From: Streptomyces sp. NRRL WC-3742
Lineage (GTDB): Bacteria > Actinomycetota > Actinomycetes > Streptomycetales > Streptomycetaceae
DNA length: 64,000 nucleotides
NCBI RefSeq assembly: GCF_000720635.1
Contig: NZ_JOCF01000003.1
Coordinates: 186,001 to 250,000, forward strand
Direction of reading: 5' to 3'
A program made the translations under genes and the position numbers. This document shows, piece by piece, positions 8,799-16,542 of the stretch; position 1 is the first letter of the stretch, and the number at the start of each line of letters is the position of its first letter. The notes under the pieces are model-generated. The model was not told the origin of the DNA and made no database searches. It saw only the letters and a list, made by a program, of their open reading frames with translations.

Positions 8799-9380
8799 TC
8801 AGGGGACGAAGTTCGCACCGAGCAGGCCACGACCGGCCGTTGCCGCGGCGCGCCAGACCGGGAGGACGCCGTCGAGCAGCTCGTCGATGTCCTGCCGGTC
8901 CCCTTCCGGGTCCAGGGCCTCGGCGAGGAGCAGGGCGGCCCGGGCCCGTGTCTCAGCGGTCCAGGTGAAGACCCGTTCGACGGCGGGCAGCGTCCGGAGG
9001 ACCTGCTCGGGGCTGAGGACGAGGTCTCCGAACCAGCCGGGCAGTTCGGCGCTGCGCTGCGGTCCGAGAGCGTAGGCCAGGGCGGCCGCCGGGTAACCCT
9101 TGCGGACGGAGACCGTGAGATAGGGAAGATCCCTGTCGCAACCGCGCTCCCACGCCTCGTAGACGAGGCAGATCCTCTCGTCCAGCGCGGACGGGCCGGC
9201 CTCGTCGAGGAACTCGTGCATGACCTCCTCGGTGCTGCCCGTCTGCTGCCATCGCCGGATCAGTGCTCTGGAGCCGGGGCGTGCGGCCTTGGCCTCGACG
9301 GCCGGTGCCAGCTCCGGCGAGTACTGCGCGATGACGTCGGCGTGCATCGGAATCAGGCACCACATGCCCAGGAAACTCAC
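8799..9380 (-). CDS. Hypothetical protein, mostly alpha-helical
   Basis: I chose the GTG at 9380 because GGAGGGGG sits 7 nt upstream; this gives 193 residues beginning MSFLGMWCLIPMHADV. No family is recognised with confidence. The sequence is Leu/Ala/Glu-rich with helices (PAVERVFTWTAETRARAALLLAEAL) and no signal peptide, so it is probably a soluble cytoplasmic protein. It is a single gene facing the terminator of the biosynthetic operon and probably marks the end of that cluster. Confidence 0.7.
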   Translation of the reverse strand: MSFLGMWCLIPMHADVIAQYSPELAPAVEAKAARPGSRALIRRWQQTGSTEEVMHEFLDEAGPSALDERICLVYEAWERGCDRDLPYLTVSVRKGYPAAALAYALGPQRSAELPGWFGDLVLSPEQVLRTLPAVERVFTWTAETRARAALLLAEALDPEGDRQDIDELLDGVLPVWRAAATAGRGLLGANFVP

Positions 9381-9548
9381 GGTGCTTCCCCCTCCTGCCC
9401 GGTGGCCGGTGCTGCAGGTCCTCCGCCCGGCAGCACCGCCAGGTGGCGAACCGGACCCCGGACGCGCCGGCTTCGTCGAGTGACACCATGCCACAGACCG
9501 ATCGGGGACGGACAGTTCGTATTCCGGCGGGCCGGACCTCCCGCGCCC

Positions 9549-10079
9549 TCACCGCCCGGGCGGCAGCAGCGGGCGTTGCTGGACGGGGGAGGAGAGGATC
9601 ACCGAGGTGGTGGTGCGGCCGAGGGCGGAGATGAGTTCGATCAGCTCTTCCAGGTGGGTGGTGTCGCGGGCGGCGATCCTGAAGACCCAGCAGTCCTCGC
9701 CGATCACGTGGTGCACCTCGAGGATCTCCGGGCGGTGGAGGAGTTCCTGGCTGCGGAGGTACTTGACGGTCATGCGGGCGTGCGGGGAGACGCGGACGAA
9801 CGCCTGGATGCCGTAGCCGAGGCGGGCAGGGTCGACCTGGGCGGTGTAGCCGGTGACGGTGCCGTCGGCCTCCAGGCGGCGGACGCGTTCGCCGACGGCG
9901 GCCGGGCTGAGGTTGACCCGGCGGCCGAGTTCGCTCAGCGTGATCCGGCCCTCGGTCTGGAGGAGCTCCAGGAGGTGCAGGTCGACCGCGTCGAGGGTGC
10001 TCGCGGGGCGCACCGCGGAATCGTCGGCGGAGATGCCGCTCTGCCGTCGGTCTTTCGGTCGCAGCGCCGGAACTCCCAC
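9549..10079 (-). CDS. Lrp/AsnC-family transcriptional regulator
   Basis: The product is 176 residues with an N-terminal winged HTH (about 29-80, LDLLELLQTEGRITLSELGR-like) and a C-terminal RAM ligand-binding domain. Lrp/AsnC proteins form dimers or octamers and respond to amino acids or related metabolites. The GTG at 10079 has GGGGAG just upstream. It is divergent from the SDR gene with only 44 bp between them, so it probably controls that gene as well as itself. Confidence 0.9.
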   Translation of the reverse strand: MGVPALRPKDRRQSGISADDSAVRPASTLDAVDLHLLELLQTEGRITLSELGRRVNLSPAAVGERVRRLEADGTVTGYTAQVDPARLGYGIQAFVRVSPHARMTVKYLRSQELLHRPEILEVHHVIGEDCWVFRIAARDTTHLEELIELISALGRTTTSVILSSPVQQRPLLPPGR

Positions 10080-10123
10080 GATCTCCCCTTCAGTCGGTCG
10101 GCCCGCACCGTAACACTTGAGGC

Positions 10124-11005
10124 ATGGAAAACGTGCTCGTCATCGGCGGTAACCGCTACTTCGGACGGGGCCTGGTGACCCTCCTCCGCGACTCCGGTGT
10201 CCGCGTCACCGTGCTGAACCGGGGCTCGGTCGCCCCGCCGCCCGGGGTCGCCCACCTCGTCGCCGACCGGGAGGACGGGGCGGCAATGGCCGCCGCCCTG
10301 GCCGGGCGGAGCTTCGACGTCGTGGTCGACCAGGTCTGCTACACCCCGCAGCACGCCGAGGGCGCCGTGCGGGCGTTCGCCGGCCGGGTGGGGCGGTACG
10401 TGATGACCTCCACGATCGAGGTGTACGACACCGGTGAGCGCCGGCCCGTGGGCGTGCCGCTCGCCGAGCACGTCGTGGACCCGCAGCACTGGCCGGTGCC
10501 TGAACCAGCGCCGCAGAAGGGCGAGTTGTCGTACGGCGAGGGCAAGCGCCAGGCGGAGGCGGTACTGACCCGCAGCGGCGCGTTCCCCTTCGTCAGTGTC
10601 AGGGCCGGGCACGTCCTGGGAGTCGACGACTTCACCGGCCGGCTCGCCTCCTACCGGGAGCGGATCGCCGCCGGGCTGCCGGTGGCCGTCCACCCGGAGA
10701 ACCTGCCGTCCTCCTACACCCACGACGCCGAGATGGCCGACGTCCTGTGCTGGGCGGCCGGTGCGGACTTCACCGGGCCCGTCAACGCCTGCTCCCACGG
10801 CGAGCTGACCGCCACCGACCTCTGCGACCTGCTCGCCGACGGCCGCCCCTACCGTACGGCCGTGCCCGTGTCCGGCGAGGAAGCCTCCCCGTTCTCCTTC
10901 GACCGCTACTACGGGATGGACAACTCCCGCGCCGAGCAGCTCGGTTACACCTTCTCCCACACCCGCGACTGGCTGCCCGGGCTGCTCCTTCCCTCGCACG
11001 GATGA
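10124..11005 (+). CDS. NAD-dependent epimerase/dehydratase (extended SDR)
   Basis: The 293-residue protein begins with the Rossmann motif VLVIGGNRYFGRG (residues 4-16) and has STIEVYD plus a YGEGK motif in the position of the SDR catalytic Tyr-xxx-Lys. Extended SDRs of this type act on nucleotide sugars or other secondary alcohols; the GGNRYFGR form is common in isoflavone-reductase-like and NmrA-like relatives. The substrate is unknown. It is divergent from the Lrp gene and ends at a bidirectional hairpin. Confidence 0.88.
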   Translation: MENVLVIGGNRYFGRGLVTLLRDSGVRVTVLNRGSVAPPPGVAHLVADREDGAAMAAALAGRSFDVVVDQVCYTPQHAEGAVRAFAGRVGRYVMTSTIEVYDTGERRPVGVPLAEHVVDPQHWPVPEPAPQKGELSYGEGKRQAEAVLTRSGAFPFVSVRAGHVLGVDDFTGRLASYRERIAAGLPVAVHPENLPSSYTHDAEMADVLCWAAGADFTGPVNACSHGELTATDLCDLLADGRPYRTAVPVSGEEASPFSFDRYYGMDNSRAEQLGYTFSHTRDWLPGLLLPSHG

Positions 11006-11066
11006 TCGCGGGGCCTCGGCATCCACCACGACATCCCCGGCATCGTAGACGCGGCCCCCGACCGCG

Positions 11067-11098
11067 TGGTCACCGCCGTCTCAGAACGGCGGTGACCA
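11067..11098. terminator. Bidirectional hairpin terminator
   Basis: A 12-bp stem (TGGTCACCGCCG with CGGCGGTGACCA) closes an 8-nt loop between two converging genes. It overlaps the last codons of the minus-strand gene at 11081. Confidence 0.75.
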
Positions 11099-11659
11099 CC
11101 GGCCCGCCCAGGCGGGCTTCGACCCGGCCGGCGGCCAGAAGAAATCCGGGTACGACGGGTGAGGCCACACGTACCCCACCCACTCGCACTCCGGAACCGA
11201 GCCTTCGTGGTCGTCGGCGCAGCGGTCGGCCCATTCGCGGCCGACGAGTACCGGCCGCGTGGCCAGTCCGGTCGGAGTGGCCTGGACGCGCAGGACCAGG
11301 CCCAGGTCGTCGATCCCGGGGTTCCCGCGCGGCCCGTACGCCAACCTGCCGACCGATTCGGGAAGATCGCCCAGCCAACCGTCCAGTGCAGCCGGATCCC
11401 GGCCGACCAGCTCCAAGCCGTCCAGCGTTACCTGTGGCCCCCGCACGGCATCGGCCGCGACGCAGAACAGCCGACCCGAGCCGTCGAAGTACTCGTACAG
11501 GGCGGGCTCCTGCGGGCTGTGCCCCAGCTCGATGCCCACGGTCCCCGGGAACCAGGGCTCGGCCTGGAACCGGCGCAGCTCCCGGCCTGCGCCTCGCGGC
11601 CGTGGACGCGGCCGGGCCTGTCCAGGGAGCCAGCAGACTGGCTGGAGGGAAGGGGTCAA
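11081..11659 (-). CDS. Hypothetical protein (possibly N-terminally altered)
   Basis: The frame encodes up to 192 residues. The body reads as a real folded protein (ALYEYFDGSGRLFCVAAD, LVLRVQATPTGLATRPVLVG, PECEWVGYVWPHPSYPDFF), but I recognise no family. The only start that uses the whole frame is a TTG at 11659 with no good ribosome site, and the first 30 residues are Arg/Pro-rich and low in complexity. The true start may be internal, or the 5' end may be damaged. It is convergent with the SDR gene. Confidence 0.6.
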   Translation of the reverse strand: MTPSLQPVCWLPGQARPRPRPRGAGRELRRFQAEPWFPGTVGIELGHSPQEPALYEYFDGSGRLFCVAADAVRGPQVTLDGLELVGRDPAALDGWLGDLPESVGRLAYGPRGNPGIDDLGLVLRVQATPTGLATRPVLVGREWADRCADDHEGSVPECEWVGYVWPHPSYPDFFWPPAGSKPAWAGRWSPPF

Positions 11660-11707
11660 CGGGCGCTCTCGGCTACGAACCCGAGGGCGCGCCGACCGTG
11701 TCGAGGT

Positions 11708-11950
11708 TCATGTCCGACCTGGGGGCACGTCATCGCCCGCCGTGCCCCCTGCCTCCCAGCGCAGGAGGTCGCCAGGCTGGCACATGAGGACCTCGCAGAG
11801 CGCGGCGAGGGTCGCGAAGCGTACCGCCTTGGCGCGGCCGTTCTTGAGGACCGCGAGGTTGGCGGGGGTGATGCCCACCCGGTCGGCGAGTTCGCCCACG
11901 GACATCTTGCGCCTGGCCAGCATCACGTCGATGTCGACGACGATGGGCAT
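11708..11950 (-). CDS. Small XRE/YozG-type helix-turn-helix regulator
   Basis: The 80-residue protein is a compact HTH (MSVGELADRVGITPANLAVL, then FATLAALCEVLMCQPGDLL) of the YozG/HTH_26 type. Such proteins are commonly encoded next to DUF2975 membrane proteins, as here: the stop of the DUF2975 gene and this start share one base (TGATG). It probably represses its own operon through the palindromes at 12451-12489. Confidence 0.9.
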   Translation of the reverse strand: MPIVVDIDVMLARRKMSVGELADRVGITPANLAVLKNGRAKAVRFATLAALCEVLMCQPGDLLRWEAGGTAGDDVPPGRT

Positions 11951-12435
11951 CAGATCACCTCGTCCAGCTCGGCCTTCATCTGCGCCGCTTCGACGTCGCG
12001 TGCGACGGCCTGGGAGAGGAGCATCCGCAGGACGAGCACGATGAGCGCGACGCCGAGGATGGCCACGCCGATCCCGGCCATGATGACGGTGACGCCCGGA
12101 TCGTCCCGCTGGCCCGGGGCGTTGATGGCGGTGACCGTGAACCAGACGAGGGCGGCGGCGACGATCGCGCCGATCACGCCGTCCACGTAGCGGAAGGCGG
12201 CGTGGGAGAACACGGTGCCGCGTCGCACCATCGCCACCAGCCGCCACACGCACACCAGGGCGACCTGGGCCGATGCCATCCCCAGGACGGTGACCAGGCG
12301 CAGCGGGGTGAGGGGGAGTGCCCCCTCCGCCGGTTTGGTGGCCATCGCCCACACCATCATGGCCTGGATCAACACGGTGCCGGCGAGTACCACCGCCAGC
12401 ACGGCGCGCAGCGCGCGTACGGCCAACTTACCCAC
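11950..12435 (-). CDS. DUF2975-like integral membrane protein
   Basis: The product is 161 residues with four hydrophobic helices (about 5-30, 45-70, 90-110 and 120-145) and a charged C-terminal tail, the usual layout of DUF2975. The GTG at 12435 is in frame and has AAGGA upstream; the two ATGs at 12442 and 12445 are out of frame. It is coupled to the HTH gene. DUF2975/HTH pairs are widespread, but their function is not established. Confidence 0.85.
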   Translation of the reverse strand: MGKLAVRALRAVLAVVLAGTVLIQAMMVWAMATKPAEGALPLTPLRLVTVLGMASAQVALVCVWRLVAMVRRGTVFSHAAFRYVDGVIGAIVAAALVWFTVTAINAPGQRDDPGVTVIMAGIGVAILGVALIVLVLRMLLSQAVARDVEAAQMKAELDEVI

Positions 12436-12450
12436 GGCCCATCATTCCTT

Positions 12451-12489
12451 CCGATCGAACTGCGATCGGAATCTATCGAATCTCGATAG
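12451..12489. promoter_or_regulatory. Two adjacent palindromes, candidate operators of the DUF2975/XRE operon
   Basis: CCGATCG-N5-CGATCGG (12451-12469) and CTATCGA-N3-TCGATAG (12473-12489) lie side by side immediately upstream of the DUF2975 start. Both contain the core TCGA or ATCG, and both are perfect 7-bp repeats. They are the natural binding sites for the HTH protein of the same operon. Confidence 0.75.
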
Positions 12490-12776
12490 GCAGGGCAAGA
12501 AGCCTTGCCTTGCGCATGTCTTGAACTCCGGTCGGCGTATGCGTCAGTCTCATTTCGCCTTTGTGGGCGCTAACAATCCATCGAAGAGACATGCCCGTGG
12601 CGCATGTCCTCGACTCCGGCGGCTGAAAGGCTCCAGCACCCCGGACACCGTGTCAACCCTTCTCGCACAGCCCTGCCCCCCGTACGGCGCCCGGCCTCGC
12701 AGGCTCGCAGCGCGGCCCCGACGTACGTCCCGCGAGAGGGCCTCGGTCGTGCGCGATGGCTGGGCGCGAACCGGTG
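12490..12776. other. Gene-free gap with an imperfect 20-bp direct repeat
   Basis: I see no convincing coding frame. The 20-mers at 12512-12531 and 12600-12619 (GCGCATGTCTTGAACTCCGG and GCGCATGTCCTCGACTCCGG) match at 17 of 20 bases. The gap may be debris from rearrangement at the edge of the toxin-immunity locus. Confidence 0.5.
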
Positions 12777-13202
12777 TTACCGCGGTTCTTCCTGCCACTC
12801 GATGCAGGTCGGTCGGAGGCCGCCGGAGAGCACGAACTCCTTCACGGCCTGACGAGCCAGGTCGACGGGAATCTCCGGTGACTTCCAGAACTCCCTCGGG
12901 TACGTGGCCAGCGTGTAGGTCACGTACTCCTTCTCGGCCGTGCCACTCGGAACGAACCAGCCGTCCGCGTCCGCGAAGGCGACGATGCCGACCTGTTCCT
13001 CAGGGTCGATCCCGACCAGGAACTCGTGCTCCGGGAACTCCGCCGGGACGGGCGTGCGGTCCAGTGAGAACAGCCTGGCCATGTTGTGGCTGGGGTGTCC
13101 GGCAACGAGCGCTTCGATCAGCCGATCGACGGCGTCCTCCGAACCGAGAACGAGGGGCTTCTCATGGTGCTCCTCTTGGAAAACCGCCTCAGCACCCCGC
13201 AC
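12777..13202 (-). CDS. Imm1-like immunity protein, copy A
   Basis: The product is 141 residues. It has the layout of the Imm1 family (PF14430): an N-terminal region, a central LVGIDPEEQVGIVAFAD strand pair, and a C-terminal AVKEFVLSGGLRPTCIEWQE. Imm1 proteins are known as immunity partners, notably of SCP1.201-type deaminase toxins. It is a paralogue of the gene at 13313-13741, with the same spacing of motifs and the same end. The start is the GTG at 13202, which aligns with the start of copy B and has GGAGG upstream. It presumably neutralises the RHS toxin at 16.5 kb or a lost relative; that pairing is inferred. Confidence 0.8.
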   Translation of the reverse strand: MRGAEAVFQEEHHEKPLVLGSEDAVDRLIEALVAGHPSHNMARLFSLDRTPVPAEFPEHEFLVGIDPEEQVGIVAFADADGWFVPSGTAEKEYVTYTLATYPREFWKSPEIPVDLARQAVKEFVLSGGLRPTCIEWQEEPR

Positions 13203-13312
13203 GGTTCCTGCCTCCGTTGTCTGCGTCCGCCCTGGCCCGGCTCACCGGGGCCGGGTCCCGCGGTGACGGACTCAGCTGTCACGCGAGCCGGTTCAATCCT
13301 GTTGTCCGGCTC

Positions 13313-13741
13313 TCAGAACTCTTCCTCCTGCCATTCGATGCAGGTCGGAAGACGGCCGCCGTTCTCAAGGAATTCCTTCACGGCCTGGCGGACGTTTTCG
13401 ATGGGAATTTCCGATCCGGGCATGAACTCCCGCACATGCCCGAGGAGCATGTACTCGCCTATGCCGCGATCCACTGTGCCTTTCGACACGAGGTTCTCGT
13501 CGTCCGCGAGGGTCAGCGCACCGGTCCGGGCGATCCTGTCGACCCCGACCGCCAACTCGTGATCTCGATACCCCGACGGCAGCGTGGGGCGATCGAGCGA
13601 GTACACCACGGCGCAGTTGCGGTCGTGGCGCCCATTCAGCAAGGCGTCGATGAAAGAATCCACGTCATCCGCGCTGGAGAGCTGGCCGGGAGCTCTGGTG
13701 TGTTCGGGTTGGAACTGTACCTCCAGCCCCTTGATCCTCAT
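13313..13741 (-). CDS. Imm1-like immunity protein, copy B
   Basis: The product is 142 residues, starting at an ATG at 13741 with GGAGG 6 nt upstream. Shared blocks with copy A include VYSLDR/LFSLDR, HELAVGVD/HEFLVGID, REFMPGSEIPIENVRQAVKEF and the terminal LPTCIEWQEE. Both are acidic, as expected of DNA-mimic-like or toxin-binding immunity proteins. The two copies have diverged widely outside these blocks, so they may recognise different toxin variants. It is a minus-strand neighbour of copy A with a 110-bp gap. Confidence 0.8.
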   Translation of the reverse strand: MRIKGLEVQFQPEHTRAPGQLSSADDVDSFIDALLNGRHDRNCAVVYSLDRPTLPSGYRDHELAVGVDRIARTGALTLADDENLVSKGTVDRGIGEYMLLGHVREFMPGSEIPIENVRQAVKEFLENGGRLPTCIEWQEEEF

Positions 13742-13844
13742 CCCCTGCCTCCGAAATGGTGACTCGTCACCTCACCTGACTCTGTGTCGCGTCAGTGTAC
13801 CCTCGGCGTCCTGCCGCCCGGCAGCGGGATTCCACGTTTCAACG

Positions 13845-13886
13845 TGAAGTGCCCCGCCGGAAACGAATCCGGCGGGGCACTTCACT
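13845..13886 (-). terminator. Hairpin terminator after the DUF6881 remnant
   Basis: A perfect 18-bp stem (13845-13862 with 13869-13886) and a 6-nt loop lie just downstream, on the minus strand, of the DUF6881-like remnant and upstream of Imm1 copy B. The terminator has outlived the gene it served. Confidence 0.8.
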
Positions 13887-13933
13887 CCTGTTCGGTTATC
13901 ACTACCCGATGGAACCCGTGAGCCCTTGCTGCC

Positions 13934-14090
13934 AACGGCTCTCGAGAATTCCGCGGACGTCTCCTCGGCGTGCAGATCGTTGTTCGCCTCAAGCTCCGCC
14001 CACGAGGGGACGCGCTCCGAACTGAGCGTCACTCCGTCTCGCGTCCGGTGCTCCCGATCGACGTCGAGCTTGAAGGCCGCGGTCAGAATC
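13934..14090 (-). pseudogene. C-terminal remnant of a DUF6881-like immunity gene
   Basis: The minus frame reads RVPSWAELEANNDLHAEETS, which matches the C-terminus of the intact neighbour at 14181-15140 (LPPFAELDDRDDIWVEEITS) in motif order and spacing. Upstream the frame turns into Arg-rich nonsense that runs through the neighbour's terminator, so only the tail of a former paralogue remains. No start is usable. It indicates a tandem array of immunity genes that has partly decayed. Confidence 0.65.
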
Positions 14091-14107
14091 CAGCACCCGC
14101 AAAACGA

Positions 14108-14144
14108 TCGAAGGCCCCTTCGGAAATTCCGAAGGGGCCTTCGA
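14108..14144 (-). terminator. Hairpin terminator of the DUF6881 gene
   Basis: A perfect 18-bp stem (TCGAAGGCCCCTTCGGAA and its complement) with a 1-nt loop lies 37 nt after the stop of the gene at 14181-15140. Confidence 0.85.
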
Positions 14145-14180
14145 CGTGGTGACGTCAACTGCCGATGTCCGGCCTGCTCG

Positions 14181-15140
14181 TCATCCCGCGAGGAACGGCC
14201 GCGAGGGATTCTCCCTCGCCTCGGCCCATCGCTGTTCGAAGAAGCCCGACGTGATCTCCTCGACCCAGATGTCATCGCGGTCATCGAGCTCCGCGAAGGG
14301 AGGAAGAGGATCGGGGCTCAGGGAGATCCTGCCCCTTCCTTCGTCCGCGGCGACCCACTCGACCTTGCCGCCTCCGTAGTACGCGACCTTGCGTACCTCT
14401 CTTCCCTCGGCGCTGATCTCGCTGAGGATCTCGGAAGGCTCCTCGGGCCCATGGCTCGGGTACGCCGTTTGCAGGTACCACGCCTTGGCCGGCGCTCCCT
14501 GCCTCCGACGCAGCTCCTGGGCGAGGGTCTGCTGGGCCCAGTGGCGCCGAACGCATTCGGGCCTCTCCGCCCGGCACGCCGGCCAGTCGCAGGTGCCGCC
14601 GCACGGCCCGCCCGGCTTCCAGCCGAACTCCTCGACGTGCCCGGCCAGTGTCGACCGGGATGCCGCGAGGTTCTCCCGCAGCAGATCGAGGTGCGCGGTG
14701 AACGCCGAAGGGTCCGATGCGCTGAGTGCCATGACCCGCTCCTCGGCTTCCTGCCAGGACCGCTCCTGGTGCGCGAAGGCCGAGTCCGACAGGGAGAGCG
14801 GGGGCACTCCTCGCGCCTTCGCCAGATTGGTGTCGAAGTTCTGCCAGAGCGCCTCCGCCTCCATGTACGGAGACCGGGGCTGCGGGTAGTACCTCGGCCA
14901 CTGGGCCTCGCTGACCAGGATGGCCACGGATGCGATGCCCACCTGCAGGTGGACCGGATCGTATTCGTCGATGGTGTCTGCCGCCTGCCGATAGTCGTCG
15001 AGGACGATCAGCGCCCCGTCGGGCGCAGGACGCCCGGCGAGAGAAGCCTCGACGACGCTTTCCGTCGCAGCCTTGATCGGAGAATCAAGTGCGTCGAGCA
15101 GCGGAAGGATGCGGATCAGGCAGAATACTCCACCGTGCAT
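14181..15140 (-). CDS. Protein with C-terminal DUF6881-like domain, candidate immunity protein
   Basis: The product is 319 residues, starting at the ATG at 15140 with AAGGA 6 nt upstream; an ATG at 15155 is less well placed. The last about 90 residues (SEISAEGREVRKVAYYGG, LPPFAELDD, VEEITSGFFEQRW) fit DUF6881, a small domain often found among actinobacterial toxin-immunity genes. The first about 200 residues are unassigned and include a Cys-rich patch (GGPCGGTCDWPACRAERPEC) that could bind metal. It sits alone between two hairpins and has decayed relatives on either side. An immunity role is inferred from context. Confidence 0.65.
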   Translation of the reverse strand: MHGGVFCLIRILPLLDALDSPIKAATESVVEASLAGRPAPDGALIVLDDYRQAADTIDEYDPVHLQVGIASVAILVSEAQWPRYYPQPRSPYMEAEALWQNFDTNLAKARGVPPLSLSDSAFAHQERSWQEAEERVMALSASDPSAFTAHLDLLRENLAASRSTLAGHVEEFGWKPGGPCGGTCDWPACRAERPECVRRHWAQQTLAQELRRRQGAPAKAWYLQTAYPSHGPEEPSEILSEISAEGREVRKVAYYGGGKVEWVAADEGRGRISLSPDPLPPFAELDDRDDIWVEEITSGFFEQRWAEARENPSRPFLAG

Positions 15141-15328
15141 GGTGATTCCTTGCATTTCGGATCAGTACCCTATTTCCCCGTTCCTGAATTCTCTGTTGAT
15201 CGCGGTCTTCCACCGAGTGTACTCGGGAAGGTCTGCGTCAATTCCCCCACGTGAGTCTGCACCATGCCGCGCAGGCCGGTCACAAGCTTGCAGCGCGTGG
15301 GGCACATGCGCGTACTCGAAGCAATTCC

Positions 15329-15782
15329 GAGGAGTACGTGTTTGTCCTCGAGCGCGCCGACGATGGTCGCCTCCACGTCCCCCTCGCCGAACTCGGGTCC
15401 ACGGCAGGGGAGTCGGTGGCGGGCCCGTCCCGTAGCGGGTCGTGGCGGCTGCTGTTCGCCCCTTCGGCGCTCAAGCTCACCCTGTTGTGCTGCGGGTTCT
15501 GGATCATGTGCACGACGTCCTACTACGGGATCACCTTCTACACGCCGACCATGGCCAAGCAACTGACCACGAGCACCGCACAGACAAACGTCGGCCCGCT
15601 GATCTTCGCCCTGGTCGGACTGGCGGGCGCGGGTCGCAGGCGTGCTGCTCGTCGACCGGGTCGGCCGCTGGCCGCTGCTGATCTGCGGATTCTCCGGACT
15701 GGTCCTCGCGCTGCTCGCGCTCGCCCCGCAGCCCAATCCGGGCCTTGCCATGCTGACTGCGCTGCTGACATCTCGAATGTGA
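15329..15782 (+). pseudogene. Fragment of an MFS sugar-porter-type transporter, frameshifted
   Basis: The first frame reads LKLTLLCCGFWIMCTTSYYG, then FYTPTMAKQL. Near 15625 the reading shifts by one base to VAGVLLVDRVGRWPLLICGF, carrying the MFS DRxGR motif, and stops at TGA 15780. Both ends of a normal 12-helix transporter are missing. It is debris between the DUF6881 gene and the candidate immunity gene at 15848. Confidence 0.8.
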
Positions 15783-15847
15783 CGTCATGGGCGGTCGGCT
15801 GCTCGGGGGAACGCCGGTACCCGACCGTCCTGTGGAAGGATGGGCGG

Positions 15848-16471
15848 ATGATCGATCCCACACATATCGACCTGCCCCAGTTTCTGGCCACATGGTTCGG
15901 ACCTCCCGCGGCAGAGGCGAAGCCCCTTCCCGAGAGCTGCAATTGGCTCCCTGCGTCATTGCGTGACTGGCACGCGCTGATCTCGAGGTGGGATGAAGAG
16001 CTTGCGTTCACTACGAGAATGACCCCTCCCGAACGGATCGCGGTGGAAGACGGTAAGGCGGTCTTCATGTCGGATTGTGGCGGAGAATGGTGCTGGAGCT
16101 TCGATCCGGCCATGCCGGGAAGTGTCTTCAACGCCGAAATCTACGAGCCGTGGGAGCAGGATTCCGAAACGATGTCGGAATTCCTGGTGCACCGGACGAT
16201 CATGGAGGTGCTTTCCGGGGCCAGCACGAGGATGCGGGCATCAATGGTTTCGGATGAGCACATGGAATACATCCTCGATTCTGCGGAAGAAGTCGCTTTC
16301 GGTGCTTGGAGCTGGCCGGTCCCCGGGTATCGAACCTTCATGCGCGGTGACGTTCTGATGCAGATCATCCGGTGCGACGACGGGCCTGGATGGGACGTGG
16401 ACATTGCCGCCCCGGAGGTCGGAATGTTGTCCAGGTTCAGGGAGATGGTCGATGTGAAGTGGCTCGGCTGA
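15848..16471 (+). CDS. Hypothetical protein, SUKH-like candidate immunity protein
   Basis: The product is 207 residues; the ATG at 15848 follows GGAAGGA at 8 nt. The pattern LPASLRDWHALISRWDEELA, then VFMSDCGGEWCWSFDP and EPWEQDSETMSEFLVHRTIM resembles SMI1/KNR4 (SUKH) proteins, a common immunity superfamily, but the match is loose. It converges on the RHS toxin gene with a shared hairpin terminator between them. The 15.3-15.8 kb MFS debris directly upstream suggests that it arrived or was left behind by rearrangement. Confidence 0.6.
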   Translation: MIDPTHIDLPQFLATWFGPPAAEAKPLPESCNWLPASLRDWHALISRWDEELAFTTRMTPPERIAVEDGKAVFMSDCGGEWCWSFDPAMPGSVFNAEIYEPWEQDSETMSEFLVHRTIMEVLSGASTRMRASMVSDEHMEYILDSAEEVAFGAWSWPVPGYRTFMRGDVLMQIIRCDDGPGWDVDIAAPEVGMLSRFREMVDVKWLG

Positions 16472-16493
16472 CCTGATTCGGTGCAGGAAAGAT

Positions 16494-16530
16494 TTGAGGC
16501 CGGACCCGCAATTCGCGGGTCCGGCCTCAA
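16494..16530. terminator. Bidirectional hairpin terminator at the 3' end of the RHS gene
   Basis: A perfect 16-bp stem (TTGAGGCCGGACCCGC with its complement) closes a 5-nt loop between the convergent SUKH-like and RHS genes. Confidence 0.85.
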
Positions 16531-16542
16531 GTCATTTGTTCG

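Noticed and set aside
12550..12798. Minus-strand 82-codon frame upstream of Imm1 copy A
   Set aside because: It is Arg-rich, lacks a ribosome site and overlaps the end of the Imm1 gene.
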